In this document: one piece after another, positions 11,512 through 20,700 of the stretch
Layout: the number at the start of each line of letters is the position of its first letter
Position numbering within the stretch: the first letter of the stretch is position 1
DNA from: Shimia litoralis
Lineage (GTDB): Bacteria > Pseudomonadota > Alphaproteobacteria > Rhodobacterales > Rhodobacteraceae
DNA length: 64,000 nt
NCBI RefSeq assembly: GCF_005518135.1
Contig: NZ_SULI01000001.1
Location: 1-64,000 of the forward strand
Direction: 5' to 3'
Notes under the pieces: generated by a model
Databases searched by the model: none
Seen by the model: only the letters and a program-made list of their open reading frames with translations
What the model was told of the DNA's origin: nothing
Made by a program: the position numbers and the translations under genes

Positions 11512-12303
11512 ATGACCCGAGCATTGGTCACAGGAGCTGGTAAAAGGCTTGGTCGCGCAATGGCGCTGTGCCTTGCCCGACGCGGATATGATGTTGCGGT
11601 ACATTTCTCCAGCTCTGCGCCCGAGGCGCATGCTGTTGTTGGTGAGATTCAGACGCTTGGTCGCAAGGCTGTGGCGTTGCAAGCTGATCTGCTGGACGAA
11701 CAACAAACCCAAGCGTTGCTCCCTGCGGCTGCAACGGCACTGGGCGGGGACATCACTTGTCTGATAAATAATGCATCCATATTTGAATATGACCGCATTC
11801 AAACGGCCACACGCGAAAGCTGGGACCGGCATATCGAAAGCAATATGCGCGCCCCGTTTGTGCTGATCCAGAATATGGCAGCCCAAGGGCTGAAGGCCCG
11901 CACAGATGCGCAGGGTGAACAAGAAGCGGCCGGTCTGATCATAAATATGCTGGATCAACGGGTGCGCAAGCTGACGCCAGAATTCTCGACATACACGTTG
12001 GCCAAGATGGGACTGTGGGCGTTGACCCAAACTGCGGCGCAGGGGCTCGCGCCGCATATCCGTGTGAATGCCATCGGTCCGGGTCCTACCTTGATTGGGG
12101 CGCGCCAAACAGAAGAACACTTTGCCGCCCAGAGGGAGAATACGATCCTTAAACGCGGCTCAAATACGTCGGATATCGTCGCGGCTTTGGGGTACTTCCT
12201 AGAGGCTTCAGGCGTCACCGGCCAGCTGCTTTGCACGGATGGTGGGCAGCATCTGGGATGGCAGACGCCCGATATCATTTCGCCAATGAATGGGGTGACC
12301 TGA
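11512..12303 (+). CDS. Short-chain dehydrogenase/reductase, possible pteridine (FolM/PTR1-like) reductase
   Basis: The 263-residue SDR has the dinucleotide loop TGAGKRLGRA (8-17), the NNAS motif and a tyrosine-lysine pair in STYTLAKMGL. The TGxxKRLG and NNAS...F patterns and the truncated-looking substrate loop resemble pteridine or dihydromonapterin reductases, so a role in reduced pterin supply is plausible but not certain. The ATG at 11512 follows the antiporter stop by 13 bases, and the longer frame overlaps the antiporter. It ends at the 276-base AT-rich gap before uvrC. Confidence 0.8.
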   Translation: MTRALVTGAGKRLGRAMALCLARRGYDVAVHFSSSAPEAHAVVGEIQTLGRKAVALQADLLDEQQTQALLPAAATALGGDITCLINNASIFEYDRIQTATRESWDRHIESNMRAPFVLIQNMAAQGLKARTDAQGEQEAAGLIINMLDQRVRKLTPEFSTYTLAKMGLWALTQTAAQGLAPHIRVNAIGPGPTLIGARQTEEHFAAQRENTILKRGSNTSDIVAALGYFLEASGVTGQLLCTDGGQHLGWQTPDIISPMNGVT

Positions 12304-12330
12304 CGGAAGTTTTGCACGCATCACGAACGA

Positions 12331-12506
12331 GTTACAAAAGCGTTACAAATTTATTAATGTTTTCAATCGTTTGGCCTGTGGGTAAAAATTTTTCGTTTAA
12401 TAACAATAAGTTAAAATTATGCCTAATTTTTAGGCACCTATCGGAAATAGGCAAAAAACAACGATAAATTGGCATTCAACAAAAGATATCTCCAGACTTA
12501 TCCACA
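12331..12506. promoter_or_regulatory. AT-rich leader of uvrC with GTTACAAA repeats and a DnaA-box sequence
   Basis: GTTACAAA occurs twice 11 bases apart (12331-12338 and 12342-12349), one helical turn. A perfect hairpin GCCTAA-TTT-TTAGGC lies at 12421-12435, and CCTAT-CGGAA-ATAGG at 12437-12451. TTATCCACA, a consensus DnaA box, is at 12498-12506. The region is markedly AT-richer than its flanks. The uvrC promoter should lie here; binding proteins are unproven. Confidence 0.4.
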
Positions 12507-12585
12507 GAAAAAGTGGACATGTTTTCTCTTGCTCCGAGCCTCTTAAGATTGCAGCGGCAGCCAAAGAATCATATTTCAGGTGACA

Positions 12586-14481
12586 ATGGAAAAGAATGAC
12601 ACACCTCTTCAGCAAGCTCCGGTAAGGTCTCATGACGAGAGCCTGACAGGGCATGCGTTAATCCAGAGCTATCTCAAGACTCTGGATGGCTCTCCGGGCG
12701 TGTATCGGATGTTGGATGAGCAGGCGCGTGTGCTCTACGTCGGAAAGGCACGGAACCTGCGTGCGCGCGTGTCGAGTTACGCGCGACCTACGGGTCATAC
12801 AGGGCGCATTGCGCGCATGATCTCGGAAACAGTGTCGATGATGTTCATCACGACCAAGACCGAAACCGAGGCATTGTTGCTTGAGCAGAACCTGATCAAG
12901 CAGCTTAAGCCGCGGTACAATGTGTTGTTGAGAGACGATAAGAGTTTTTCCAACATCCTGGTTCGGGATGGGCACGCGTTTCCTCAGATCAAAAAACATC
13001 GTGGGGCGCGTAAGGAAAAAGGGTCATACTATGGCCCCTTTGCCAGTGCGAGCGCGGTCAGCCGTACGCTCAGTCAATTGCAAAAGGTATTTCTTTTACG
13101 CAACTGTTCGGATTCAATGTACGAGAGCCGCACCCGCCCTTGTCTGCAGTATCAGATCAAACGCTGTTCCGGTCCATGTGTGGGGAAAATCTCGCAAGAA
13201 GAGTATGCAGAGACCGTGCAGGATGCAAAGCGGTTCCTTTCAGGCAAGTCGACCCAAATTCAAGAAACATTGGCCAAGCAGATGGCGAAAGCCTCAGATG
13301 CAATGGAGTTCGAGCAAGCGGCAACCTTGCGCGACCGTATTCGTGCTCTGACGCACGTGCAAACCTCGCAAGGGATCAACCCGCGGAGCGTGCCCGAGGC
13401 CGATATTGTCGCGTTGCATCTTGAAAGCGGACAGGCCTGTGTTCAGGTGTTTTTCATCCGCGCCAATCAAAACTGGGGAAATCATGCATATTACCCGCGT
13501 GTCGGCAGTGATGTCGAAACCGCAGAGGCGCTCGAGGCTTTTCTGGGCCAGTTTTATGATAGCAAAGCACCGCCGCGTCAGGTGATCCTATCTCATGAAA
13601 TCGAGAATATGGATTTGATGATGCAGGCTCTCAGCGACAAGGCCGGTCGCAAGGTCGAGTTGGTTGTCCCCAAACGCGGCGAAAAAGCCGAACTGGTCAG
13701 TGGCGCTGCGCGCAATGCCAAAGAAAGCCTTGCGCGGAAAATGTCAGAGACAGCGACCCAAAAGAAGCTGTTGCAAGGTGTCGCCGATGCCTTTGGGCTT
13801 GAGGGACCTCCAAATCGGATCGAGGTCTATGACAACTCGCATATTCAAGGCACAAACGCTGTGGGTGGAATGATTGTGGCTGGCCCCGACGGGTTTATGA
13901 AAAACAGCTATCGCAAGTTTAATATCAAAGGAGAGGACCTGACGCCGGGTGATGACTTTGGTATGATGAAAGAGGTTCTTACCCGCCGCTTTAAAAGGCT
14001 TTTGAAGGAAGACCCGAACCGCGTGCAAGGCATGTGGCCGGATCTGTTGCTGATTGATGGCGGTGCGGGACAGGTCAGCGCTGTTGCCAGTATCATGCAA
14101 GAATTTGGTGTTCAGGACATTCCAATGGTTGGCGTGGCCAAAGGTGTGGACCGTGACCACGGAAAAGAAGAGTTTCACCGCATGGGGCAACGGCCTATGG
14201 CGCTGCAGCGCAACGATCCCGTGTTGTATTTTATCCAACGGATGCGTGACGAGGCGCACCGGTTTGCCATTGGTACCCACCGCGCCAAGCGGTCCAAGGC
14301 CATTGGCGCAACCCCGCTTGATGATGTGCCAGGGGTTGGCGCGACGCGTAAACGGGCGTTGTTGGCGCATTTCGGAAGTGCAAAAGCTGTCGGACGGGCC
14401 AATTTGGTGGATTTGAAGGCCGTAGACGGCATCTCTGATGCACTGGCCGAAACGATCTATAACTATTTTCAGGATAAATAG
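12586..14481 (+). CDS. uvrC: Excinuclease ABC subunit C
   Basis: UvrC makes both incisions in nucleotide excision repair. The 631-residue protein has the GIY-YIG domain ([20 protein letters not shown], about 38-57), the UVR motif ([13 protein letters not shown]), a central endonuclease-V-like domain ([22 protein letters not shown]) and C-terminal helix-hairpin-helix motifs ([18 protein letters not shown]). I chose ATG 12586, preceded by CAGGTG, over the in-frame GTG at 12580, which lacks a ribosome site. It converges with a helicase gene. Confidence 0.96.
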   Translation: MEKNDTPLQQAPVRSHDESLTGHALIQSYLKTLDGSPGVYRMLDEQARVLYVGKARNLRARVSSYARPTGHTGRIARMISETVSMMFITTKTETEALLLEQNLIKQLKPRYNVLLRDDKSFSNILVRDGHAFPQIKKHRGARKEKGSYYGPFASASAVSRTLSQLQKVFLLRNCSDSMYESRTRPCLQYQIKRCSGPCVGKISQEEYAETVQDAKRFLSGKSTQIQETLAKQMAKASDAMEFEQAATLRDRIRALTHVQTSQGINPRSVPEADIVALHLESGQACVQVFFIRANQNWGNHAYYPRVGSDVETAEALEAFLGQFYDSKAPPRQVILSHEIENMDLMMQALSDKAGRKVELVVPKRGEKAELVSGAARNAKESLARKMSETATQKKLLQGVADAFGLEGPPNRIEVYDNSHIQGTNAVGGMIVAGPDGFMKNSYRKFNIKGEDLTPGDDFGMMKEVLTRRFKRLLKEDPNRVQGMWPDLLLIDGGAGQVSAVASIMQEFGVQDIPMVGVAKGVDRDHGKEEFHRMGQRPMALQRNDPVLYFIQRMRDEAHRFAIGTHRAKRSKAIGATPLDDVPGVGATRKRALLAHFGSAKAVGRANLVDLKAVDGISDALAETIYNYFQDK

Positions 14482-14561
14482 ACCGCGGTCTTGGGCCTGT
14501 TGGCGCGAATACTCCCGCCTGTCTTCAATCGGCCAAGGGCCGCCTTGGGCCAGTTGGGCAT

Positions 14562-14585
14562 GGCGCCGCGCAAATGCGCGGCGCC
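14562..14585. terminator. Hairpin between convergent uvrC and helicase genes
   Basis: GGCGCCGCGC (14562-14571), loop AAAT, GCGCGGCGCC (14576-14585): a perfect 10-bp GC-rich stem lying between the two convergent stop codons. Neither side has a clear U-tract, so it may stop transcription only partly or act as a 3'-end stabiliser. Confidence 0.45.
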
Positions 14586-14597
14586 CATCCCGAGAAT

Positions 14598-16625
14598 TTA
14601 GCGCCGCTTTGGTGAGGCAGTGCCGCCTTTGGTTTTGTTCGCGGCAGCGCGGGCCTTGTTTTTCTTGCTGTTTGGCTTGCCCTTTGGGGGTGGGGGGCCT
14701 TTTGGTCCATCACCGGCATTTCTGCTGTCTTTGCCATAGGGTTTTCCTGCGGGTTTGCTGAACTTGGCAGAGGGTTTGCCGTCAGATTTGTACGCAGGTT
14801 TATCGCCATCATTGGACTTGCGGCGTGGTTTGGACGATGTGACAACGCCTTCGGGGCGGCTGTGCTCTGGTTTTGGAGCACGAGGCTTGTACGCTGGTTT
14901 ATCACCGCGCTCTGGCTTGTCTTTCCAGTCGCCGCCTTTGCCACTTTTGCGGTGGGGCTTGTCGCCATAAGATTTCCGCGGCTTTGACGGACCGTCAAAA
15001 GAGGGGCGTTCAGAGTGAGAGAATTCTGGGGCCTTGTTTAGTTTCTCAAGCTTTGCACCATGTTCTACGGTCATGTCGGACCCAACCTTGGACAAAAACT
15101 TGTCCACGCTGGATTTGAGAATCTGAACGTAAGACTTATCCTGCTGGATGCGGATTGCGCCGATATCATCCTTGTTCAGATCGCCTGCTTTACACAGCAT
15201 TGGCAACAAGCGACGTGGTTCTGCACCCGCAGCACGCCCGCCTTCAACAGAGAACCAGACACTTTCGCCGAACTCTGTTCTTGGGCGGGGTTTGTCACGC
15301 TCGCCGGTATGGGCAGACAGTTCTTCCGGTGCAGAATGGCGCGCTTTGTGCATCCGCAGGAACGCGGCGGCAATTTGCTCAGCGTTAAAGGTGTCGAGCA
15401 GTTTTGCGACCGAGGGCGCCTCGCTTTCGGTGACGGCTTCAAGCCAGCTGCTATCAGAGAGCATCCGCTCTTCGTCACGTGCGTTGACGGCGTCAGCAGA
15501 CGGCGCCTCGCACCACTCGGGTGTGACTTTTGCACTATTCAAAAGGCGTTCGGCTTTGCGGCGTACCTTTGGCGGCACGATCAGAGCACTGACGCCTTTG
15601 CGTCCGGCACGCCCGGTACGGCCAGACCGGTGCAACATGGTTTCATGGTTGTTCGGAAGTTCTGCGTGCACCACCAGATCAAGGTTTGGCAAGTCGATGC
15701 CGCGCGCTGCCACATCTGTGGCCACACAGACGCGTGCACGTCCATCGCGCATCGCCTGAAGCGCATGTGTCCGTTCTGCTTGGGACAATTCACCTGACAA
15801 AGCCACAACAGGAAATCCGCGGTTGGACAAACGGGTGGTCAAGCGGTTGACCATGGCGCGTGTGTTGGCAAAGACAATCGCGTTTGGCGCTTCGTAATAG
15901 CGCAAGACGTTGATGATCGCGTTTTCGGAATCGCGCGGGGACACCTGCATTGCACGATAGGAAATATCCGCGTGCTGAGTCGTTGTAGACGTCGTTTGAA
16001 TGCGCTCGGCGTCTTTTTGATAGCTCTTGGCCAAAGTCGCAATGTCACGTGGAACGGTTGCCGAGAACAACAATGTCTGACGATTTTCGGGTGCTTGACC
16101 CAAAATATATTCCAGATCTTCGCGAAAGCCGAGATCAAGCATTTCGTCGGCTTCGTCCAGAACAACAGCTCGCAAGCTGCTTAGGTCGATGGATCCGCGC
16201 ATGATGTGGTCGCGCAAACGGCCGGGCGTGGCCACTACGAAATGTGCACCGCGTTCCAGAGCACGGCGTTCGTCGCGCATGTCCATGCCGCCGACACAAG
16301 ATGCCACCACAGAGCCTGCCTTGGCATAAAGCCATGCAAATTCGCGTTTTACCTGCAACGCCAGTTCACGGGTTGGCGCGATGATCAAAGCCAAAGGCGC
16401 ACCTGCGCGCTCGAGCTGTTCATCGTCACCAAGAACGGTCGGGGCTATGGCCAGACCAAACCCGACGGTTTTTCCCGATCCGGTTTGCGCCGAGACCAAA
16501 AGATCGCGTCCAGCCAGAGCGGGGTCGCTCACGGCCTCTTGGACTGGTGTCAGGGTTTCATATCCACGATGCGCCAACGCATCGGCTAGGGCTTGTTTCA
16601 CAAGGGGCTCTTTCACTTGAATCAT
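14598..16625 (-). CDS. DEAD-box RNA helicase with DbpA-type RNA-binding domain
   Basis: The 675-residue protein has motif I AQTGSGKT (46-53), PTREL, the DEAD box (157-160), SAT (188-190) and motif VI HRSGRTGRAGR. These make up both RecA-like lobes. A DbpA/CsdA RNA-binding domain follows (ESVWFSVEGGRAAGAEPRRL through SYVQIL). The last ~130 residues are low-complexity and lysine/proline-rich, with two DKPAYK repeats. This is the DeaD/CsdA arrangement, implying roles in ribosome assembly or cold RNA remodelling. I do not assign deaD outright. Confidence 0.92.
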   Translation of the reverse strand: MIQVKEPLVKQALADALAHRGYETLTPVQEAVSDPALAGRDLLVSAQTGSGKTVGFGLAIAPTVLGDDEQLERAGAPLALIIAPTRELALQVKREFAWLYAKAGSVVASCVGGMDMRDERRALERGAHFVVATPGRLRDHIMRGSIDLSSLRAVVLDEADEMLDLGFREDLEYILGQAPENRQTLLFSATVPRDIATLAKSYQKDAERIQTTSTTTQHADISYRAMQVSPRDSENAIINVLRYYEAPNAIVFANTRAMVNRLTTRLSNRGFPVVALSGELSQAERTHALQAMRDGRARVCVATDVAARGIDLPNLDLVVHAELPNNHETMLHRSGRTGRAGRKGVSALIVPPKVRRKAERLLNSAKVTPEWCEAPSADAVNARDEERMLSDSSWLEAVTESEAPSVAKLLDTFNAEQIAAAFLRMHKARHSAPEELSAHTGERDKPRPRTEFGESVWFSVEGGRAAGAEPRRLLPMLCKAGDLNKDDIGAIRIQQDKSYVQILKSSVDKFLSKVGSDMTVEHGAKLEKLNKAPEFSHSERPSFDGPSKPRKSYGDKPHRKSGKGGDWKDKPERGDKPAYKPRAPKPEHSRPEGVVTSSKPRRKSNDGDKPAYKSDGKPSAKFSKPAGKPYGKDSRNAGDGPKGPPPPKGKPNSKKNKARAAANKTKGGTASPKRR

Positions 16626-16799
16626 TCAGGGTCGTTCAGCCACTTCTGGCCGGAACGCCGTGGGCGTGCATGCATCTCAAGGGGCAAGTGGGGGCATCTA
16701 GACTGTTTGTAGAAGAATGTATAGCCCAAGTCGCGAAAGGCGCGGGTTCTTGCGACAACCATGCTTCCCACCACGGCGCAGACACGTTAGGAAGAGCGC

Positions 16800-17459
16800 A
16801 TGACTTGGAATATACCAAATATCCTTTCGGTGCTTCGCTTGCTTGCCGCTCCTATGCTGGCAGTGATGTTTCTGTACTTCACCCGTCCATATGCGGATTG
16901 GTTTGCGTTGATGCTGTTTATTCTGGCGTCAATCACGGATTGGTTTGATGGCTATCTGGCGCGCGCTTGGGGGCAGGAGACCAAACTTGGGGCGATGATT
17001 GATCCCATTGCCGACAAAGCCATGGTTGTCATCGCGTTGATGGTGATTGTGGGGTATTCCTCGATGTCGCCCTGGTTGGTCTTGCCTGCCACGGTCATTT
17101 TGTTTCGCGAGGTCTTTGTCTCGGGGTTGCGGGAATACCTTGGTGATGTGTCTGGCACGCTCAAGGTCACCAAACTGGCAAAATGGAAGACCGCCACACA
17201 GATGGTCGCGATTTCGTTTCTGTTTGGACACAGCGTTTTTGAGCATTACCTTGGGATGTCGTCTATGGGGATGGATCAAGGGCTTGTTGACCAAATCATG
17301 TTGGGGCAGGTTGAGGATACACAGGGGCTTGGTTGGAAATACGATGGTATGGTCTGGGCAGGTTGGAGCGGTATGGCCTTGCTATGGATTGCCGCGATCC
17401 TGACAGCTGTGACTGGGCTTGACTATTTCCGTAAAGCGGCCCCGTATCTAAAGGACTGA
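16800..17459 (+). CDS. pgsA: CDP-diacylglycerol--glycerol-3-phosphate 3-phosphatidyltransferase
   Basis: PgsA makes phosphatidylglycerol phosphate at the inner membrane. The 219-residue protein has the complete CDP-alcohol phosphotransferase motif D-G-x2-A-R-x8-G-x3-D-x3-D in FDGYLARAWGQETKLGAMID followed by PIAD. N-terminal WNIPNILSVLRL is typical. Several hydrophobic spans follow. moaD starts two bases after its stop, so lipid and molybdopterin genes share a transcript, an order I know from other Rhodobacterales. Confidence 0.93.
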   Translation: MTWNIPNILSVLRLLAAPMLAVMFLYFTRPYADWFALMLFILASITDWFDGYLARAWGQETKLGAMIDPIADKAMVVIALMVIVGYSSMSPWLVLPATVILFREVFVSGLREYLGDVSGTLKVTKLAKWKTATQMVAISFLFGHSVFEHYLGMSSMGMDQGLVDQIMLGQVEDTQGLGWKYDGMVWAGWSGMALLWIAAILTAVTGLDYFRKAAPYLKD

Positions 17460-17461
17460 CG

Positions 17462-17713
17462 ATGAAACTGGATGTGCTGTATTTTGCGTGGGTGCGTGAG
17501 CGCATCGGGTTGGCAAAAGAACAGATCGACACAGAGGCCACCACAGTGATGGATCTGGTGCGCGAGCTTGAGGCCCGTGAAGAGCGCTATGCAGCTGCGT
17601 TTGCAGACATCTCTGCGCTTCGTGTTGCAGTCGATCAGGAGTTGACGGATTTTGAAGCCTCGCTGAGTGGCGTCAGAGAAGTGGCGTTTTTCCCACCTAT
17701 GACGGGGGGCTGA
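17462..17713 (+). CDS. moaD: Molybdopterin synthase sulfur carrier subunit
   Basis: This 83-residue ubiquitin-fold protein starts MKLDVLYFAWVRERIG and ends in the functional Gly-Gly (FPPMTGG), which carries the thiocarboxylate used to make molybdopterin. Length and both ends match the family. moaE begins at the next base but one, so the two synthase subunits are produced together. Confidence 0.94.
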   Translation: MKLDVLYFAWVRERIGLAKEQIDTEATTVMDLVRELEAREERYAAAFADISALRVAVDQELTDFEASLSGVREVAFFPPMTGG

Positions 17714-17714
17714 T

Positions 17715-18158
17715 ATGCGTGTGTTGGTCCAGTCAGAGCCCTTTGACTTTGGCAAGGAAGCCCAGGATTTTGCATCGGGCCACCATACCATGGGCGCGAT
17801 CGTCACCTTTACTGGCATTGTACGTGATTTGGCTGATGGCAGTTTAGACAGGATGGTGATCGAGCACTATCCGGGCATGACGCAAAAGGCGCTGAACAAG
17901 ATTTCCGAACAAGCGATGGAACGCTGGAACCTTGGAGACGTATTGGTGATTCACCGAACCGGTGATCTTGCCCCCGGGGATATGATTATGATGGTGGCCA
18001 CAGCCGCCCCCCATCGCAAGGATGCGTTCGAAGCCGCAGAGTATTTGATGGACTACCTCAAATCCCGCGCACCGTTCTGGAAGCAGGAATTCACGTCTGA
18101 TGGTGCAAAATGGGTCGCCGCAAAACAAGATGACGAAGACGCATTAACCCGTTGGTAG
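17715..18158 (+). CDS. moaE: Molybdopterin synthase catalytic subunit
   Basis: MoaE converts precursor Z (cPMP) to molybdopterin with sulfur from MoaD. The 147-residue protein has GAIVTFTGIVRD, the dimer strand IEHYPGMTQKAL, HRTGDLAPGD and the catalytic lysine region KSRAPFWKQEF...GAKWV. Spacing behind moaD is one base. The transcript ends in a convergent gap of about 97 bases with several small inverted repeats but no convincing U-tract. Confidence 0.94.
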   Translation: MRVLVQSEPFDFGKEAQDFASGHHTMGAIVTFTGIVRDLADGSLDRMVIEHYPGMTQKALNKISEQAMERWNLGDVLVIHRTGDLAPGDMIMMVATAAPHRKDAFEAAEYLMDYLKSRAPFWKQEFTSDGAKWVAAKQDDEDALTRW

Positions 18159-18255
18159 GGCTCCCGCCGGTCGGCGATGCATAGCATCTTCTCCCGTTGG
18201 GCCCAGCCTCGCTTCGCTCGGCGGATACCTGCACCCTTTGAGGGATAACAATGCT

Positions 18256-18579
18256 CTAGGAGTGTGTGCGCTCGATATGATTGCGTAGCTCTTCGGCTTC
18301 GTGCCGCGCATCACGCAGCCCGTCCATAGCGGCCGTCAACTCGGCTTCGGTCTGGGCAAGCTGATTGGTCAGCTCGGCCTCACGTTGCTGCAAATAGGTG
18401 ATGGCTTGGTCGCGTGTTTCTTCCGCTTCGTGAAGCTCTTGGCCCATGCGCTCGAGTTGATCGACGTCTGATTGCGACACCCGCGTAAACCGATGGATGA
18501 GCCAGTTGGCAAACCAACCCATACAGAACGCAACAAACAGGATGATAGCCGTGGTGAGGATGAACTCAGTTCGTGTCAT
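18256..18579 (-). CDS. Membrane-anchored coiled-coil protein of unknown function
   Basis: A 107-residue protein: short N-terminus, one transmembrane segment (about 7-28), then a long charged coiled coil (SQSDVDQLERMGQELHEAEE and on) rich in Glu, Gln and Arg to the end. I chose the ATG at 18579 because AGGAG lies seven bases upstream; an earlier in-frame ATG at 18612 lies deeper in the neighbouring gene. It overlaps the end of the OmpA-like gene by 14 bases and so is translated with it, which suggests an envelope partner. No family recognised. Confidence 0.72.
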   Translation of the reverse strand: MTRTEFILTTAIILFVAFCMGWFANWLIHRFTRVSQSDVDQLERMGQELHEAEETRDQAITYLQQREAELTNQLAQTEAELTAAMDGLRDARHEAEELRNHIERTHS

Positions 18580-20638
18580 CGGTTTTCTCCTGAGCGTTTT
18601 GTGCGCCGGCATCCGGCTGAGTATTGGTGGGTGTTGTGTCTGTTTCGGGCGTCACGTCTGCGCTGCCTGTGTCTTGTGGTTCTGAGGCTGAGTTTCCATC
18701 GCTTGCCGCAGTGGGTTGCGTCGCGGTGTCTGGTGTCGACACTGCCTCAGCAGGATCAGCAGGATCAGCAGGATCAGCATCCGGGGCTTTTTCAGAAGCT
18801 TCCAACGTTGTCTGCTCTTCGGCAACAGGCGCGGGGCGGAAGAGAACGAATTCGATCCGCCGGTTGGCCTCGCGTCCGGCTTCGGTATCGTTGTCCGCAA
18901 TTGGCTGACTTTCGCCATAGCCTTTTGCGGAATAGCTGGACGTGAGAATGCGCCGCTCTTGCAGGGCTGTCAAAACAGATTGCGCGCGCGTCTGGCTGAG
19001 CGCCTGATTCATTTCTTCGCGGCCCTGACTGTCAGTGTGCCCCTGAATCTCTAGACGCACGTCGGCGCAGTCTTTCAAGACCTCTGCGATTTGATCCAAA
19101 ATCGGTCCGGCATTTTCATCCAGAGTGCCCGATCCCGGTTTAAACTTGATCTGTTGGTCTGTCAGGATGTTCTTGATGGCAAGTTCGCACTCGTCCGGAG
19201 ACGGCAGTTGTGCGACTGGATCCAGCTTTTCCGAATATGTCACATCAATGGTAAAATGATCCGATTGCGACAGCTTGTCGGCCAGCAATTGTGCGATGAC
19301 AGCATTGGTTTCCTGACTTCCTGTTGTGCCGCGCACGCCAAGACTATCTGGTGTGACCATCAGCACCCCATTGTGTAGCTTTGACAGGGCATCCAGACCG
19401 GCCATCACACGAATTGACCAAGACGCCGGAAGAGCTGTGTCCAGTCGCGCCGCCATATAGACATCAGACGTTCCAAAACGCGCGTGGGCATAGCTCTCTG
19501 TTGTGGAGCGGCTCAAGTCATCTCGCAAGCGCCCGCGCATTTGCAGCAATCCTTCGGGGCTGAGCGTGGCAGTGAATTCCGGAATGCCGGTGTCGTCGGC
19601 TTCAAGCGCGACGGGTAACGTTGCATGCAAAGCAAACACATCAGGCAAGGCGGCTTCCATTTCGCCAATCACCTTGTCAAACGTCGCTTGATCTGTGCCG
19701 ATCTGGGCCACCAAGGTGATGTCGGCATCGGAAAATGTCACCGATCCTGCACCAAGTTCAGCCAGCCCTTGAATGGCGGTCGTGACCGCATCTTGCCAGC
19801 TTGGTGATGGCACACCCAACCCGATGGTACAGGTGGCAGCACGTTCCATACCGGCCAGTGCCGCAGCCTTTAAAATTGCGCCCTGAGCGTCTTGGGTATC
19901 AGCAGAGCACGCGTCAAACCGTGCGCCACTTTCATCAATCAAAAAGCGCAGCGTAAATGGCGTGATCACGGGGCGCGGCGCCGAGATATCCATGGTCAGA
20001 ACCACACCGGTTGGTGCTTTGCGTGTCAGCTTGGATTGAATTTTGTCACGAGCTTCTTGGCTGTCGCTCATTGCGGTGATTTGAACTTGGCCGGATTCAA
20101 CCGAGATTTTGGAACGCGGCAAGAAGTCCAATGCCCAAAGCGCATAGGTCAAGGCCTCGGCCCAGCCGTCAGGAACGTCATAGGCTGCCGTTTCCAAAAG
20201 GTCTGTGACGTTCGCAGCCCCTGCCAAGTCATGCAGATCTTCCACGATCTCGTCCCGATCAGACCCGCGCGGGATCAAGCCGATCAGAGAAATACCAGAA
20301 TCGTTGCGCAGAATTTCGACAGAAAATCTTGGCGGGGCAATGTCTGCGGTCGCAGCAACCTGCATGTTATCAATTACGCGCGCGGCATCCACAACCGCGC
20401 CAGCTGCTGAAATCGCGTTAAAGCGTGTCGCTTCGCTTGGGGCGACGCCTGTAATAAATACCTGAAGCCCCTCGGCATGGACATTTGCCCATGTCATGCC
20501 TTTTTCGGTCAGTTGCCGAAGCACTTCGCGCTCGGAGTTGTCTTCGATGAGGTCGGCAGAAAAACTGGCTGCGACAAGGCTGAGAGCAGCTGCCGAGGCG
20601 TAGGTCGCAGTGATGGTCAACAGAGAGGACAGGCGCAT
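18566..20638 (-). CDS. OmpA-family envelope protein with BON-like repeats
   Basis: The 690-residue protein has an N-terminal hydrophobic stretch (about 5-28; anchor or signal). A long region follows with repeated BON-like units (for example VFITGVAPSEATRFNAI and ISLIGLIPRGSDRDEIVEDL). Then comes an OmpA peptidoglycan-binding domain (LEIQGHTDSQG, NQALSQTRAQSVLTAL, YGESQPIADND, NRRIEFVLF). The last ~80 residues are acidic, disordered and rich in Ala, Pro and Thr. It probably links membrane and cell wall. A 9-bp tandem repeat lies in the tail, and the small coiled-coil gene overlaps its 3' end. Confidence 0.85.
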   Translation of the reverse strand: MRLSSLLTITATYASAAALSLVAASFSADLIEDNSEREVLRQLTEKGMTWANVHAEGLQVFITGVAPSEATRFNAISAAGAVVDAARVIDNMQVAATADIAPPRFSVEILRNDSGISLIGLIPRGSDRDEIVEDLHDLAGAANVTDLLETAAYDVPDGWAEALTYALWALDFLPRSKISVESGQVQITAMSDSQEARDKIQSKLTRKAPTGVVLTMDISAPRPVITPFTLRFLIDESGARFDACSADTQDAQGAILKAAALAGMERAATCTIGLGVPSPSWQDAVTTAIQGLAELGAGSVTFSDADITLVAQIGTDQATFDKVIGEMEAALPDVFALHATLPVALEADDTGIPEFTATLSPEGLLQMRGRLRDDLSRSTTESYAHARFGTSDVYMAARLDTALPASWSIRVMAGLDALSKLHNGVLMVTPDSLGVRGTTGSQETNAVIAQLLADKLSQSDHFTIDVTYSEKLDPVAQLPSPDECELAIKNILTDQQIKFKPGSGTLDENAGPILDQIAEVLKDCADVRLEIQGHTDSQGREEMNQALSQTRAQSVLTALQERRILTSSYSAKGYGESQPIADNDTEAGREANRRIEFVLFRPAPVAEEQTTLEASEKAPDADPADPADPAEAVSTPDTATQPTAASDGNSASEPQDTGSADVTPETDTTPTNTQPDAGAQNAQEKTDDTN
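18747..18779. repeat. 9-bp tandem repeat within the OmpA-like gene
   Basis: TCAGCAGGA occurs three times in tandem (18747-18773) plus a partial copy, encoding consecutive Ala-Asp-Pro units in the disordered C-terminal tail. The unit is a multiple of three, so copy-number change would alter tail length without breaking the frame. Confidence 0.85.
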
Positions 20639-20700
20639 TCAGGGGCGGTCTTATACTATTTGATTTCGAGGTTGATACGACGCGGGGTCACAGACTTCAA

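Noticed and set aside
12304-12585. AT-rich uvrC leader as the chromosomal origin
   Set aside because: Only one consensus DnaA box is visible, and neither dnaA, hemE, parAB nor other usual origin neighbours are present.
14598-15100. Lysine/proline-rich tail of the DEAD-box helicase as a separate repeat or mobile element
   Set aside because: The repeats (DKPAYK) are in frame with the helicase and typical of disordered RNA-binding tails. No inverted repeats or target duplication were seen.
18159-18255. Small inverted repeats (for example GATGC-ATA-GCATC) after moaE as a riboswitch or sRNA
   Set aside because: The stems are short, there is no U-tract or known RNA motif, and the gap is simply the convergent end of two genes.
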